NCBI GenBank assembly: GCA_028712155.1
Contig: JAQTQO010000008.1
Span: forward strand, 1 to 43,591
DNA from: Patescibacteria group bacterium
GTDB taxonomy: Bacteria > Patescibacteriota > Patescibacteriia > Buchananbacterales > GWA2-38-13
Direction: 5' to 3'
Length of the DNA: 43,591 bases
The notes under the pieces are model-generated. The model saw nothing but the letters and a program-made list of their open reading frames with translations. It did not search any database and had not been told where the DNA came from. The translations under genes and the position numbers were made by a program. Shown in pieces: positions 17,937 through 25,132 of this stretch (positions are counted from its first letter, which is position 1; each line of letters opens with the position of its first letter).

Positions 17937-19352
17937 TCAGGATGCAACGCCCTCCGTTTCCTCTGGACGATCAAGCACCGCACGGAAAACTTCTTCGATC
18001 GCCGCCATTGAACCGCTGCCCAGGAGCGCCTGGCTGTCGTGACGGGTGCGATCCAACCAATCAGGTAAAGGTAAGCCGCGCGCGAGCGCAAAGAGATGGG
18101 ACAAAAACGTCGTCGCGTACGCCGCGGGCGGCAGTTCGAATGACAACACGACGGCGCGGTCGACGATCTTTGAACCCAGTACCGTGGGCCGCACCACCGT
18201 GGCGCAGACATTATTGACACTCACCATGGGCCGGCCGAAGAACGCCCGCAGCGCCTCCGTCAGATCGGAAATACCGTCGGCGGCGAGCTCCCGCTGGTAC
18301 GTTTCCACCGCGCGGCAATCCGGATGCAGCAGCAGCGGCAACCGCGCCGGCAGTTTAGCACCCTGAGTTACCATTTGCGACAGGTGCAAGTTGAAGAGGT
18401 AGCTCGCGTAAGCATATACCCAGAGCGTCGCCTGATCGGAAACAGCCAGCAGCGCCCCGCGAAAATCATCCGGATATTCAACGAGATGGGCGAGCATCCT
18501 ATGTTCAAGGTGGCAGGTGTCGGGGAGCGGCGCGAAAAGTTTTACCATGGATTTCCAGTCGCCGAAATGATCGCGGGCCTGTTCGCGCAGACGGTTGAAG
18601 TACGGCGCGTCGTAGTAACCCTGCGCACAGAGGAACGTCCGCACCGCCCCGGCGTAATCGCCCTGCAAAATTGCCCGCCCGAGCTCGTGAGAGAGCAGCC
18701 GCGGCGTACCGAACCGCTGCAGGTAGTAAAAATTGTAAAAGCCGTTTCCCCAGCGTTCAAGGCTGCGCTGCAGCCACCCCGCTCCGACGGTGACGGGCGT
18801 ACGCACAACAATGGTGAACCGGTTACCGGCTAGACCGCCTTTCCGCAGCGCACCCTTGCCCCACGCGAACTCCTGGAGGTGCACGCCGCCGACCACCGCA
18901 GCCGCGATGCGCTCGGGGTCAACCTGCCGTATCGCAATACGTTGCGCCGTGATGGCGGCTTTATCTTTCAGACCGGCGTAGCTGATCTGACGCTCAGCAA
19001 TGCCGAGCGCGTGGGCAATACCCTGACATGCTTCGAGTGTCGAGAGTCCGGCCTTCACCAGATCAACATAAAGCGTACGTTCTCCTTCATGCGGAGGCGG
19101 GAGAGGCGACAGCGCCTTTGGCGCAATGGTGCTCACCCGGCCGTCGAGCGCCACCTCCTCGACCACAAAATCCTGCGGGTAGAGATTGAGGTACCCTTGA
19201 GGCAGATGGCCGAAGTCCACGCGAATGCCGATCCGCTGCAGAATCTGCTCGGGCGTGAACGTGCGGCGAGGCTCGAAATCCTGGGGCTGACGGGTCCGAA
19301 GACCCTGCAGGAGTTCCTGCTCGCGCTGGTAGCGCGTAACGGTATCCGTCAT
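17937..19352 (-). CDS. truD: TruD-family tRNA pseudouridine synthase
   Basis: 471 residues from the ATG at 19352. An ATG at 19367 overlaps the -10 element and is too early to be transcribed. TruD converts U13 of tRNAs to pseudouridine. The catalytic motif YAGLKDKAAITAQ (with the nucleophilic Asp) is at about residues 125-137, followed by the family motif NFYYLQRFG near 205. The middle carries the TRUD insertion domain and the C-terminal third returns to the catalytic fold (FELPPAAYATTFLSHLF). Slightly long for the family. It stands alone on the minus strand between two plus-strand units. Confidence 0.9.
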   Translation of the reverse strand: MTDTVTRYQREQELLQGLRTRQPQDFEPRRTFTPEQILQRIGIRVDFGHLPQGYLNLYPQDFVVEEVALDGRVSTIAPKALSPLPPPHEGERTLYVDLVKAGLSTLEACQGIAHALGIAERQISYAGLKDKAAITAQRIAIRQVDPERIAAAVVGGVHLQEFAWGKGALRKGGLAGNRFTIVVRTPVTVGAGWLQRSLERWGNGFYNFYYLQRFGTPRLLSHELGRAILQGDYAGAVRTFLCAQGYYDAPYFNRLREQARDHFGDWKSMVKLFAPLPDTCHLEHRMLAHLVEYPDDFRGALLAVSDQATLWVYAYASYLFNLHLSQMVTQGAKLPARLPLLLHPDCRAVETYQRELAADGISDLTEALRAFFGRPMVSVNNVCATVVRPTVLGSKIVDRAVVLSFELPPAAYATTFLSHLFALARGLPLPDWLDRTRHDSQALLGSGSMAAIEEVFRAVLDRPEETEGVAS

Positions 19353-19365
19353 AGGTGTTGCATGC

Positions 19366-19393
19366 ATTCTAACACGGCTGGCCGTTTTGCCAA
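19366..19393 (-). promoter_or_regulatory. promoter of truD
   Basis: Minus strand TTGGCA (19388-19393), 16-bp spacer, TAGAAT (19366-19371). It fixes the start codon at 19352, with a leader of about 10 nt. Confidence 0.65.
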
Positions 19394-19415
19394 TTTCGGT
19401 GTCGTGAACGGCCTC

Positions 19416-19443
19416 TTGCGAATTTTTCTGCTTCCGTTATACT
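19416..19443 (+). promoter_or_regulatory. promoter of tRNA-Lys
   Basis: TTGCGA (19416-19421), 16-bp spacer, TATACT (19438-19443), about 45 bp before the mature tRNA start. Confidence 0.65.
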
Positions 19444-19493
19444 GTTGGGTACACATCCGCCCGCGAACGGGCGGAAGCATACAGCGCAGGCGG

Positions 19494-19566
19494 GCGCGCA
19501 TAGCTCAATTGGCAGAGCAGGGGCCTCTTAAGCCCAAGGTTGGGGGTTCGATCCCCTCTGCGCGCA
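19494..19566 (+). tRNA. tRNA-Lys (anticodon CTT)
   Basis: 73 nt. Acceptor GCGCGCA/TGCGCGC plus A73, D-arm AGCTCAATTGGCAGAGC, anticodon loop CTCTTAA (anticodon CTT, codon AAG), T-arm GGGGGTTCGATCCCC. The top pair of the anticodon stem is a G-A mismatch. CCA is not encoded. A UUCG-loop terminator follows immediately. Confidence 0.95.
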
Positions 19567-19604
19567 GAAGAAATACGTTCAACTTCGGTTGGACGTTTTT
19601 CTTT
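19559..19604 (+). repeat. 46-bp direct repeat, first copy (tRNA-Lys 3' end plus terminator)
   Basis: Identical to 19753-19798. It starts 8 bases before the end of the tRNA gene (TGCGCGCA) and runs through the terminator hairpin. Confidence 0.95.
19575..19604 (+). terminator. intrinsic terminator of tRNA-Lys
   Basis: ACGTTCAAC/GTTGGACGT stem with TTCG loop (one G-U pair), then TTTTCTTT. A second identical copy is at 19769-19798. Confidence 0.85.
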
Positions 19605-19752
19605 TTGTAAACATTTCACACCCGTAGGGATCGAACCAGGGGGATGCGTCCCGCCGTTGGCGGGACCGCCAGAGGGGCGCCTGCCCACCGAAGCCCGGCG
19701 AAGGCGGGGGAGCCCCTATGGGGTCCCCTCCTTGCCCCGTCGGATGACGGGG
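19605..19752. other. 148-bp GC-rich intervening sequence between the 46-bp repeats
   Basis: No gene is seen here. It contains short GC palindromes (GGGG...CCCC around 19706-19729, CCCCGTC/GACGGGG around 19735-19752). On the minus strand around 19625-19645 it has a fragment GGTTCGATCCC resembling a tRNA T-arm. It has the size and position of a small insertion bounded by the repeats. Confidence 0.5.
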
Positions 19753-19798
19753 TGCGCGCAGAAGAAATACGTTCAACTTCGGTTGGACGTTTTTCTTT
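19753..19798 (+). repeat. 46-bp direct repeat, second copy
   Basis: Exact copy of 19559-19604, 194 bp further on. It carries the tRNA-Lys 3' end and a second terminator hairpin, with no tRNA 5' part before it. Confidence 0.95.
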
Positions 19799-19830
19799 AC
19801 CTGCAAACGAATATCTTACCCGCCGGATAC

Positions 19831-19858
19831 AAAACTCCCTCCGCGAACGGAGGGAGTT
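19831..19858 (-). terminator. intrinsic terminator of hup
   Basis: 11-bp stem (19833-19843 / 19848-19858) with TTCG loop on the minus strand, followed by TTTTG. Confidence 0.9.
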
Positions 19859-19880
19859 AAGCTTTACAAAAATACCGATT

Positions 19881-20165
19881 CTAAACTTTTCCTTTCAGTG
19901 CATCCTTGAGTGCCTTGCCAGCCTTGAACTTGGGCACGGTGACAGCGGGAATCTCGATTTTCTCGGTCGGATTGCGCGGGTTGACGCCGGTGCGGCCAGC
20001 GCGCTGCTTGGCCGAGAAGGCGCCGAATCCCGTGATGGTGACCTCGCCGCCGGCCTTGATGGTATCCGTCACGGTTTGCGTCAGGCAATCCACCGCCTCT
20101 TCCGCCTGCTTCTTCGTGACACCGACCTTTTGTGCAATGACGTCGATGAGTTCTGCTTTGTTCAT
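19881..20165 (-). CDS. hup: HU-family DNA-binding protein
   Basis: 94 residues, the usual length of HU. MNKAELIDVIAQKVGVTKKQAEEAV opens the family helix pair, then GGEVTITGFGAFSAKQRAGRTGVNPRNPTEKIEIPA forms the DNA-binding beta arm with the conserved NPRNP, ending in PKFKAGKALKDAL. HU bends and compacts DNA. The start at 20165 follows a strong SD (AGGAGG, 8 bases upstream). An upstream in-frame start at 20183 lies before that SD and is rejected. The promoter overlaps the end of ymdB. Confidence 0.97.
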   Translation of the reverse strand: MNKAELIDVIAQKVGVTKKQAEEAVDCLTQTVTDTIKAGGEVTITGFGAFSAKQRAGRTGVNPRNPTEKIEIPAVTVPKFKAGKALKDALKGKV

Positions 20166-20236
20166 TGGTCCACCTCCTCTCAATTGGGAAATTCTAAAAA
20201 TAAATTTCCTAAACGCTCAACCAATCCAATGGCTAT

Positions 20237-20265
20237 ACTATACTACATCACCACTTCCCTGTCTA
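20237..20265 (-). promoter_or_regulatory. promoter of hup
   Basis: Minus strand TAGACA (20260-20265), 17-bp spacer, TATAGT (20237-20242). The -35 and spacer lie inside the last codons of ymdB; leader about 65 nt. Confidence 0.75.
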
Positions 20266-21040
20266 GCCGGGTAATTTTTTCCAGCCGGCCGCTGTGCGGA
20301 TCCAGGGTCACCACGACGCCGTTGACCAGGCACGGTCCGTCCTCGACGGGTTCAAACAGCGCGGGGGTCTGGCGGAGGAATGACTGCAGTGAACCTTCGG
20401 GTTTGACGCCGATCACCGAGTCGCGGGCGCCGACCATGCCGACGTCACAGACCAGGCCGGTACCGCCCGGCAGCCGGCGCAAATCGGCGGTCGGCACGTG
20501 CGTGTGAGTGCCCAGCACCACGCTCGCCCGGCCGTCCACGTGCCAGGCAAACGCCTGTTTCTCCGAAGTCGCTTCCGCGTGGAAATCCACGATGACACCG
20601 GAGAGTTTGTGCTTGCGGTAGCGTTCCCAGATGGCGTCGAACGTCCGGAAGGGGCAATCGTAGTGCATCTTCATGAACACCCGGCCGACTAAACTGACCA
20701 GCAGGATCTGGCGACTGCCGACGGCAATGAGCTGCGCGCCGCTGCCGGGTGCCGACGGCGGGTAGTTGGCCGGTCGCAGCAGCCGGGCGGCTTCGGTCAC
20801 CACCAAGGCTTCGGCCTCGCGGCGGTCGAACGCGTGGTCGCCAAGCGTCACGACGTCCACGCCGGCGGTAATCAGTTCGCGGAACGTGCTCTCCGTAATG
20901 CCGTTACCGTGCGCGACATTCTCGCCGTTCGCGATGACCAGATCAGCATTCGTCTCGCGCCGAAGATCGGGCAGCGCCTGCGCGAGGGCATGGCGGCCGA
21001 TCTTTCCGACCACATCGCCGAGGAAGAGGACGGTAATCAT
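20243..21040 (-). CDS. ymdB: YmdB-family metallophosphoesterase
   Basis: 265 residues. Dinuclear-metal phosphodiesterase; in Bacillus YmdB hydrolyses 2',3'- and 3',5'-cyclic nucleotides. Metal-ligand motifs are all present: FLGDVVGKIGR near the start, ANGENVAHGNGIT at about 38-50, TLGDHAFDRRE at about 65-75, VDFHAEATSEK at about 150-160 and GTHTHVPTADLRRL at about 177-190. It lies 33 bp after rny on the same strand, the conserved rny-ymdB pairing, which supports a link to RNA turnover. No terminator follows, so transcripts may run into hup. Confidence 0.95.
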   Translation of the reverse strand: MITVLFLGDVVGKIGRHALAQALPDLRRETNADLVIANGENVAHGNGITESTFRELITAGVDVVTLGDHAFDRREAEALVVTEAARLLRPANYPPSAPGSGAQLIAVGSRQILLVSLVGRVFMKMHYDCPFRTFDAIWERYRKHKLSGVIVDFHAEATSEKQAFAWHVDGRASVVLGTHTHVPTADLRRLPGGTGLVCDVGMVGARDSVIGVKPEGSLQSFLRQTPALFEPVEDGPCLVNGVVVTLDPHSGRLEKITRLDREVVM

Positions 21041-21073
21041 GTACGTGGAATTTTGGAATTCGAGATCGCGCTC

Positions 21074-22600
21074 CTAGCGGGCATACTCAATCACACGCGT
21101 CTCGCGGATGACGTTCACTTTGATTTCCCCCGGATACTTGAGCTCCTGCTCGATCCGGCGTGCGATCTCTTGGGCCAGCTTGTACGCGGCCAGGTCATCA
21201 ATTTCCTGCGGGATGACGAATACCCGGATCTCGCGCCCGGCCTGGATCGTGTAGCTCTTCTCCACACCGGCGAAACTCGAAGCGAGTTGCTCGAGTTCTT
21301 CAAGGCGCTGGATGTACTTTTCGTACGTGTCCTTGCGCGCCCCCGGCCGTGCGCCGGAGATGGCATCGGCCACCTTGACGATCACCGCTTCCAGCAGTTC
21401 CGGGGCGTCGTCGTGGTGCGTCTTGGCGATCTGGGCGACCTCTTCGCCGATGCTGAATTTCTTGAGAATGCTGTAGCCGATCTCCGGGTGCGCACCCTGC
21501 ACCTCGTGGTCAACGGCTTTTCCGATGTCATGGAACAGCCCGCCTTTCTTGGCGACCGCCACATCGGCCCCGAGCTCTTCGGCGATCAGACCGGCGAGAT
21601 ACGCCACTTCCATCGAGTGCGACAAGATATTCTGCCCGTAGCTGGTGCGGTACTTCAGGCGGCCGAGCACCGAGACGAGCTTGGGGGGGATGCCGGTGAT
21701 ACCGACTTCATAGAGCGCGTCTTCGCCGGCTTTCTTGAGATCGGTGACCAGCTCTTTTTTCGCCTGCTCGACGGCTTCCTCGATCCGGCCCGGGTGAATG
21801 CGGCCGTCGGCGATCAGCTTGGTGAGGGCGAGTTTGGCCACCTGGCGGCGGATGGGGGAGAACGCCGAAACGGTAATCGCCTGGGGCGTATCGTCCACGA
21901 TGATTTCGACGCCGGTGATCAGCTCGATCGCCTTGATGTTGCGGCCTTCACGGCCGATGATGCGCCCTTTCATTTCATCCGACGGAAGGTCCACCATCGC
22001 CGTAGTGATCTCGGCGGCGTGCGAACTGGCGCAGCGCTGGATCGCCTGCGAAAGGATCTTTTTCGCCTGACGGTCAACCTCTTCGCCGGATTGTTCATTG
22101 AGCTTGCGGATGCGCGAAACCAGATCATCTTTCGATTTCCGCTCGACGCTCTCGAACAGCAGACGCTTCGCCTCCTCCTGGTTCATGGCGGCGATCTGCT
22201 CCAACCGTGCGAGCTGATCTTCCTTGATCTTGGTAATTTCGGTTTTGACCTGCTCGATCTTGGCGACCTTCTCGGTGATCTCTTGCTTCTTGGATTCTAT
22301 CTCGATAATCTTTTGGTCGAACAACGCCTCGCGTTTCTCCAAGCGCTGCTGCGCCCGCACCAGGTCGGCCTGGCGCTTGCGCTCCTCGACCTTGGCTTCC
22401 TCAATGAGCTTGAGAGATTTGTCGGTGGCTTCGAGCAGGATTTCCTTCTGCCGCGCCTTGGCTTCGTTGATCAACCCTTCGATCCGGGACTCAACCGTAT
22501 CGCAGCGGCGGATGGCCCACAACTTCCGAAGGTAATACCCGATGGCAATACCAAAACTAAAACCCGCGATGAGGGCAATCGCCCATAACACATTCTTCAT
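21074..22600 (-). CDS. rny: ribonuclease Y
   Basis: 508 residues from the ATG at 22600. Membrane-anchored endoribonuclease that starts mRNA decay. N-terminal TM helix (about 3-24), a long charged coiled coil (25-185), the KH domain with GRIIGREGRNIKAIE (about 195-245) and the HD domain with GGLFHDIGKA (about 345-355), then a C-terminal family region. The start is supported by GGAG five bases upstream (22606-22609). That SD is locked in a 7-bp hairpin within a leader of about 286 nt. ymdB follows. Confidence 0.95.
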   Translation of the reverse strand: MKNVLWAIALIAGFSFGIAIGYYLRKLWAIRRCDTVESRIEGLINEAKARQKEILLEATDKSLKLIEEAKVEERKRQADLVRAQQRLEKREALFDQKIIEIESKKQEITEKVAKIEQVKTEITKIKEDQLARLEQIAAMNQEEAKRLLFESVERKSKDDLVSRIRKLNEQSGEEVDRQAKKILSQAIQRCASSHAAEITTAMVDLPSDEMKGRIIGREGRNIKAIELITGVEIIVDDTPQAITVSAFSPIRRQVAKLALTKLIADGRIHPGRIEEAVEQAKKELVTDLKKAGEDALYEVGITGIPPKLVSVLGRLKYRTSYGQNILSHSMEVAYLAGLIAEELGADVAVAKKGGLFHDIGKAVDHEVQGAHPEIGYSILKKFSIGEEVAQIAKTHHDDAPELLEAVIVKVADAISGARPGARKDTYEKYIQRLEELEQLASSFAGVEKSYTIQAGREIRVFVIPQEIDDLAAYKLAQEIARRIEQELKYPGEIKVNVIRETRVIEYAR

Positions 22601-22886
22601 ACGTACTCCATCAGCAACGCGAGGATGGAGCGAGCGGTGCGATGCGCTCCCCACTGCGGAAAGCAGACGGGGAGATGAGCTCCGCGAATTCCCGCCCAGC
22701 GGAAACCGCGGGGAAAATGCGATAACCTACCCTGGCGGTAACGCCAGTCTGCACGCCGGCCATCGGCGGGAAATCAGTAGTTTTCCGCCGTCGGCACCAG
22801 AAATTCCAAAGAGGTGAGCAAACATGGGGGTGGAATCGGAACGCACGCAGCAGCTTTTTCCTCGTCGTTGCGCTTAATTCTCAATG
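22601..22886 (-). promoter_or_regulatory. long structured 5' leader of rny with sequestered ribosome binding site
   Basis: This occupies most of the 392-bp gene-free stretch 22601-22992. Stems seen on the minus strand include CGGCGG/CCGCCG, CTGGCG/CGCCAG with loop TTAC, a two-part stem CTCCCC-CTGC/GCAG-GGGGAG, and next to the gene CTCCATC/GATGGAG (22630-22624 with 22612-22606). The last stem contains the SD GGAG. No riboswitch family was recognised and no credible ORF is present. Confidence 0.5.
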
Positions 22887-22892
22887 GTTTGC

Positions 22893-22921
22893 AGTCTAGC
22901 ACTCCGGCGCCGCTTTGGCAA
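22893..22921 (-). promoter_or_regulatory. promoter of rny
   Basis: Minus strand TTGCCA (22916-22921), 17-bp spacer ending in TGC, TAGACT (22893-22898). Predicted start near 22886. Confidence 0.75.
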
Positions 22922-22946
22922 GGTGGGGCTCCGTCGCCGATACCAC

Positions 22947-22970
22947 AAAAGGGGCGGGAATGCCGCCCCT
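22947..22970 (-). terminator. intrinsic terminator of clpP
   Basis: 8-bp stem AGGGGCGG/CCGCCCCT in plus-strand reading (22950-22957 / 22963-22970), followed on the minus strand by TTTTG. Confidence 0.85.
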
Positions 22971-22992
22971 CAGAAGCGTCGGGAAAATTTCC

Positions 22993-23568
22993 TTACTGGA
23001 TGATTTTATCCGCCACGCCGTAGGCAATGGCTTCTTCCGGCGTCAGGTAGTAATCGCGATCGGTATCTTTCTCAATTTTTTTCAGCGGCTGGCCGGTGTG
23101 CTTGGACAGAATGAAGTTCAACCGATCCCGAATCTTTAAAATGTGCTCGGCGCGGATCTTGACGTCAATCGCCTGGCCCTCGGCGCCGCCCATCACCTGG
23201 TGCAGCAGTATCTCGGAGTTCGGCAGCACCACCCGTTTGCCTTTTTCGCCGGCGGCCAGCAGTACCGCGCCCATCGAAGCCGCCGTGCCGACGCAGATGG
23301 TCATCACATCGGGTTTGACGTACTGCATGGTGTCGTAGATCGCCAGGCCCGCGGACACCGAACCGCCCGGACTGTTGATGTAGATCTTGATATCTTTCTT
23401 GGCGTCCTCGGATTCGAGGAACAACAGCTGTGCGATAATGGTATTGGCCAGTGCATCGTTGATGACATCACCCAAGAAGATGATGCGCTCCTTGAGCAAG
23501 CGCGAGTAGATGTCGTACGCCCGTTCGCCGAACGTTGATTTCTCGATCACGGTAGGGATCAAATGCAT
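22993..23568 (-). CDS. clpP: ATP-dependent Clp protease proteolytic subunit ClpP
   Basis: 191 residues. Serine peptidase forming the two-ring chamber used with ClpX or ClpA/C. The catalytic triad is visible: Ser in [11 protein letters not shown] (about residue 97), His in [12 protein letters not shown] (about 122) and Asp in [14 protein letters not shown] (about 171). The oxyanion stretch [15 protein letters not shown] precedes them. The motif NSEILLHQ is a small variation of the usual NSRIMIHQ. It lies downstream of nrnA with a GAATTRC repeat cluster between, and ends in a good terminator. Confidence 0.96.
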   Translation of the reverse strand: MHLIPTVIEKSTFGERAYDIYSRLLKERIIFLGDVINDALANTIIAQLLFLESEDAKKDIKIYINSPGGSVSAGLAIYDTMQYVKPDVMTICVGTAASMGAVLLAAGEKGKRVVLPNSEILLHQVMGGAEGQAIDVKIRAEHILKIRDRLNFILSKHTGQPLKKIEKDTDRDYYLTPEEAIAYGVADKIIQ

Positions 23569-23583
23569 ATATTTTTGATTAGT

Positions 23584-23645
23584 GAATTACGAATTGCGAA
23601 TTGCGAATTACTGCGAAAGGAATTCGTAATCCGTAATGCGCAATC
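23584..23645. repeat. GAATTRC heptamer tandem repeat forming an imperfect hairpin
   Basis: Four consecutive 7-bp units GAATTAC, GAATTGC, GAATTGC, GAATTAC (23584-23611) and, after a short spacer, an inverted set with the same period (23620-23645). The two arms can pair with G-U pairs. It sits between nrnA and clpP. Confidence 0.8.
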
Positions 23646-23651
23646 GAGTGA

Positions 23652-24611
23652 TTATTCAATAATGCGCCAGCCGGATGCGGTTTCTTCCAATCTCCCCTTG
23701 ATCGTAAACCCGGCTGCCATGCGATGGCCTCCGCCTCCCATCAGCGTAGCGAATTTCGACACATCCAGCAAGGGATCGCGCGACCGCAGGCTGCCGCGGA
23801 TCGTACCGTCCTCGTGCTCGATGAGCACCAGAATGGCGCGCACGCCGGAGAGCGAGTTGAGAAAATTGGCCAGTCCCGAAATGTCCGCGATCGGATTTGG
23901 GAGGTCGGCCAGGTCAGCGCGCGAGATGACGGCGATCGCCACCTGCAGCTGAGGGCTGACGGTCAGCCGAGAAAGCACCCGTCCCCAGCATTGCAGCGCC
24001 GGCACGGTTTTATCGCTGAAGGTAAGGTCGGCCGAGTATGGCAGCGACGCACCGGCAGCGATCAGGCCGGCGGCGGCCACGATCACGCCGGGTGTGGTAT
24101 TGGAGTACTGAAACCCGCCGGTATCGCCCAAAATGCCGGCGAGCAGCGACGTCGCCAGCGTCGGCGGCAAAGCATAGTCCAGCGTACGGAAATAATGGTA
24201 AAGGATCTCGGTGGTCGAGGCCGCCTCCGGATAGACGAGATTGATGTGCCCGAAGCGGGCATTGGTGTGATGGTGGTCGATATTAACCACCAAGGGAGAG
24301 CCCAGCGTATCGTGGAGCGGCCACGGAAGCTTAGCGTGGCTGAGGTCGCCGCAGTCCAGCGCCACCACGGCATCGTACGCGCCGGAGTACGTCTGCCGGA
24401 GGCGGTCGACACCGTCAAGAAAACGCAAGCGCGGCGGGGCCGGAGTCGGACAATAGAGTTCGGCGGCAACGCCAAAATGCTGCAGGTAGCCGGCAAACGC
24501 CGACAGCGATCCCAGGCAATCGGCATCCGGCTGCGTGTGACCGATCAGCAGCACGCGCCGGGTACGGTGGAGTTGTTCTTCCACTTGCAGCGGCAGTGAC
24601 CCCAGTTGCAT
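23652..24611 (-). CDS. nrnA: DHH-family phosphoesterase, NrnA-like oligoribonuclease / pAp phosphatase
   Basis: 319 residues. NrnA-type enzymes degrade nano-RNAs and dephosphorylate pAp. DHH-family motifs are complete: GHTQPDADCLGS (about 24-35, motif I), DCGD (about 86-89), the name-giving IDHHHTN (about 111-117) and ILGDTGGFQYSNT (about 160-172). The C-terminal DHHA1 domain carries GGGGHRMAAGF (about 292-302). It lies in the infB-rbfA-nrnA order common in bacteria but has its own perfect-consensus promoter, whose start point is only about 2 nt before the ATG, so the mRNA is probably leaderless. Confidence 0.92.
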   Translation of the reverse strand: MQLGSLPLQVEEQLHRTRRVLLIGHTQPDADCLGSLSAFAGYLQHFGVAAELYCPTPAPPRLRFLDGVDRLRQTYSGAYDAVVALDCGDLSHAKLPWPLHDTLGSPLVVNIDHHHTNARFGHINLVYPEAASTTEILYHYFRTLDYALPPTLATSLLAGILGDTGGFQYSNTTPGVIVAAAGLIAAGASLPYSADLTFSDKTVPALQCWGRVLSRLTVSPQLQVAIAVISRADLADLPNPIADISGLANFLNSLSGVRAILVLIEHEDGTIRGSLRSRDPLLDVSKFATLMGGGGHRMAAGFTIKGRLEETASGWRIIE

Positions 24612-24619
24612 AGCCAGGC

Positions 24620-24648
24620 AGTATACTGCCGAATCCCCTGCCTGTCAA
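24620..24648 (-). promoter_or_regulatory. promoter of nrnA
   Basis: Minus strand TTGACA (24643-24648), 17-bp spacer, TATACT (24620-24625): the closest to consensus in the window. Eight bases separate the -10 from the ATG. Confidence 0.85.
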
Positions 24649-24663
24649 GAGTATGGGGCGCAC

Positions 24664-24692
24664 AAAAAATCCTCCGCCGATCGGCAGGGGAT
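24664..24692 (-). terminator. intrinsic terminator of infB-rbfA
   Basis: Near-palindrome at 24669-24692 (12-bp arms with one mismatch and one G-U pair), followed by TTTTTTG on the minus strand. Confidence 0.8.
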
Positions 24693-24719
24693 ACTATTTG
24701 ATTCCCGGCATCACACTTT

Positions 24720-25091
24720 TTAGCCACCAGATGACGGAGGTGCCGGATCGTTCTCCGGCTTTGGCAGCCGGTTGATCAATTCCTCGATTTTGGCGGCGCG
24801 CGCTTCCGTGGTATCCCCGCGAAAATGCAGCTTGGGAATCGGCCGGAACCGCACCGCCCGGAAAAGCGCCGCCCGCAATGCCCCGGAATGACGGTTGAGA
24901 AATACCACGGTACGCTCCTGCGCCGCCTCGGGGAGAACGCTCACCCACACCGTCGCATTCTGCAGGTCCGCGGCGGTATCCACTTCCGTGATGGTCACCA
25001 GAACCTCCCGCAGCTGATCAAACTCCGCGGAAAAAATTCGCGCCATTTCACGGCGAACCAACTCATTGATCTGGGCAATCCGATGGGACAC
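24720..25091 (-). CDS. rbfA: ribosome-binding factor A
   Basis: 123 residues. KH-like fold protein that binds the 30S subunit during 16S rRNA 5'-end maturation. Recognisable by HRIAQINELVRREMARIF at the start, VLVTITEVDTAADLQNATVWVSVL in the centre and ALRAALFRAVRFRPIPKLHFRGD near residue 70-92. A short Pro-rich tail ends the protein. It lies 41 bp downstream of infB, the classic infB-rbfA pair, and shares its terminator. Confidence 0.93.
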   Translation of the reverse strand: MSHRIAQINELVRREMARIFSAEFDQLREVLVTITEVDTAADLQNATVWVSVLPEAAQERTVVFLNRHSGALRAALFRAVRFRPIPKLHFRGDTTEARAAKIEELINRLPKPENDPAPPSSGG

Positions 25092-25132
25092 AGGATGTGG
25101 CCGGAGGAGATCAAAAACGGCGCGCCACCGCG

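Noticed and set aside
19437-19688. Minus-strand open frame across tRNA-Lys
   Set aside because: Its translation (GDRTPNLGLKRPLL) is the typical false protein read from a tRNA; similar false frames cover tRNA-Cys, tRNA-Gly and tRNA-Pro.
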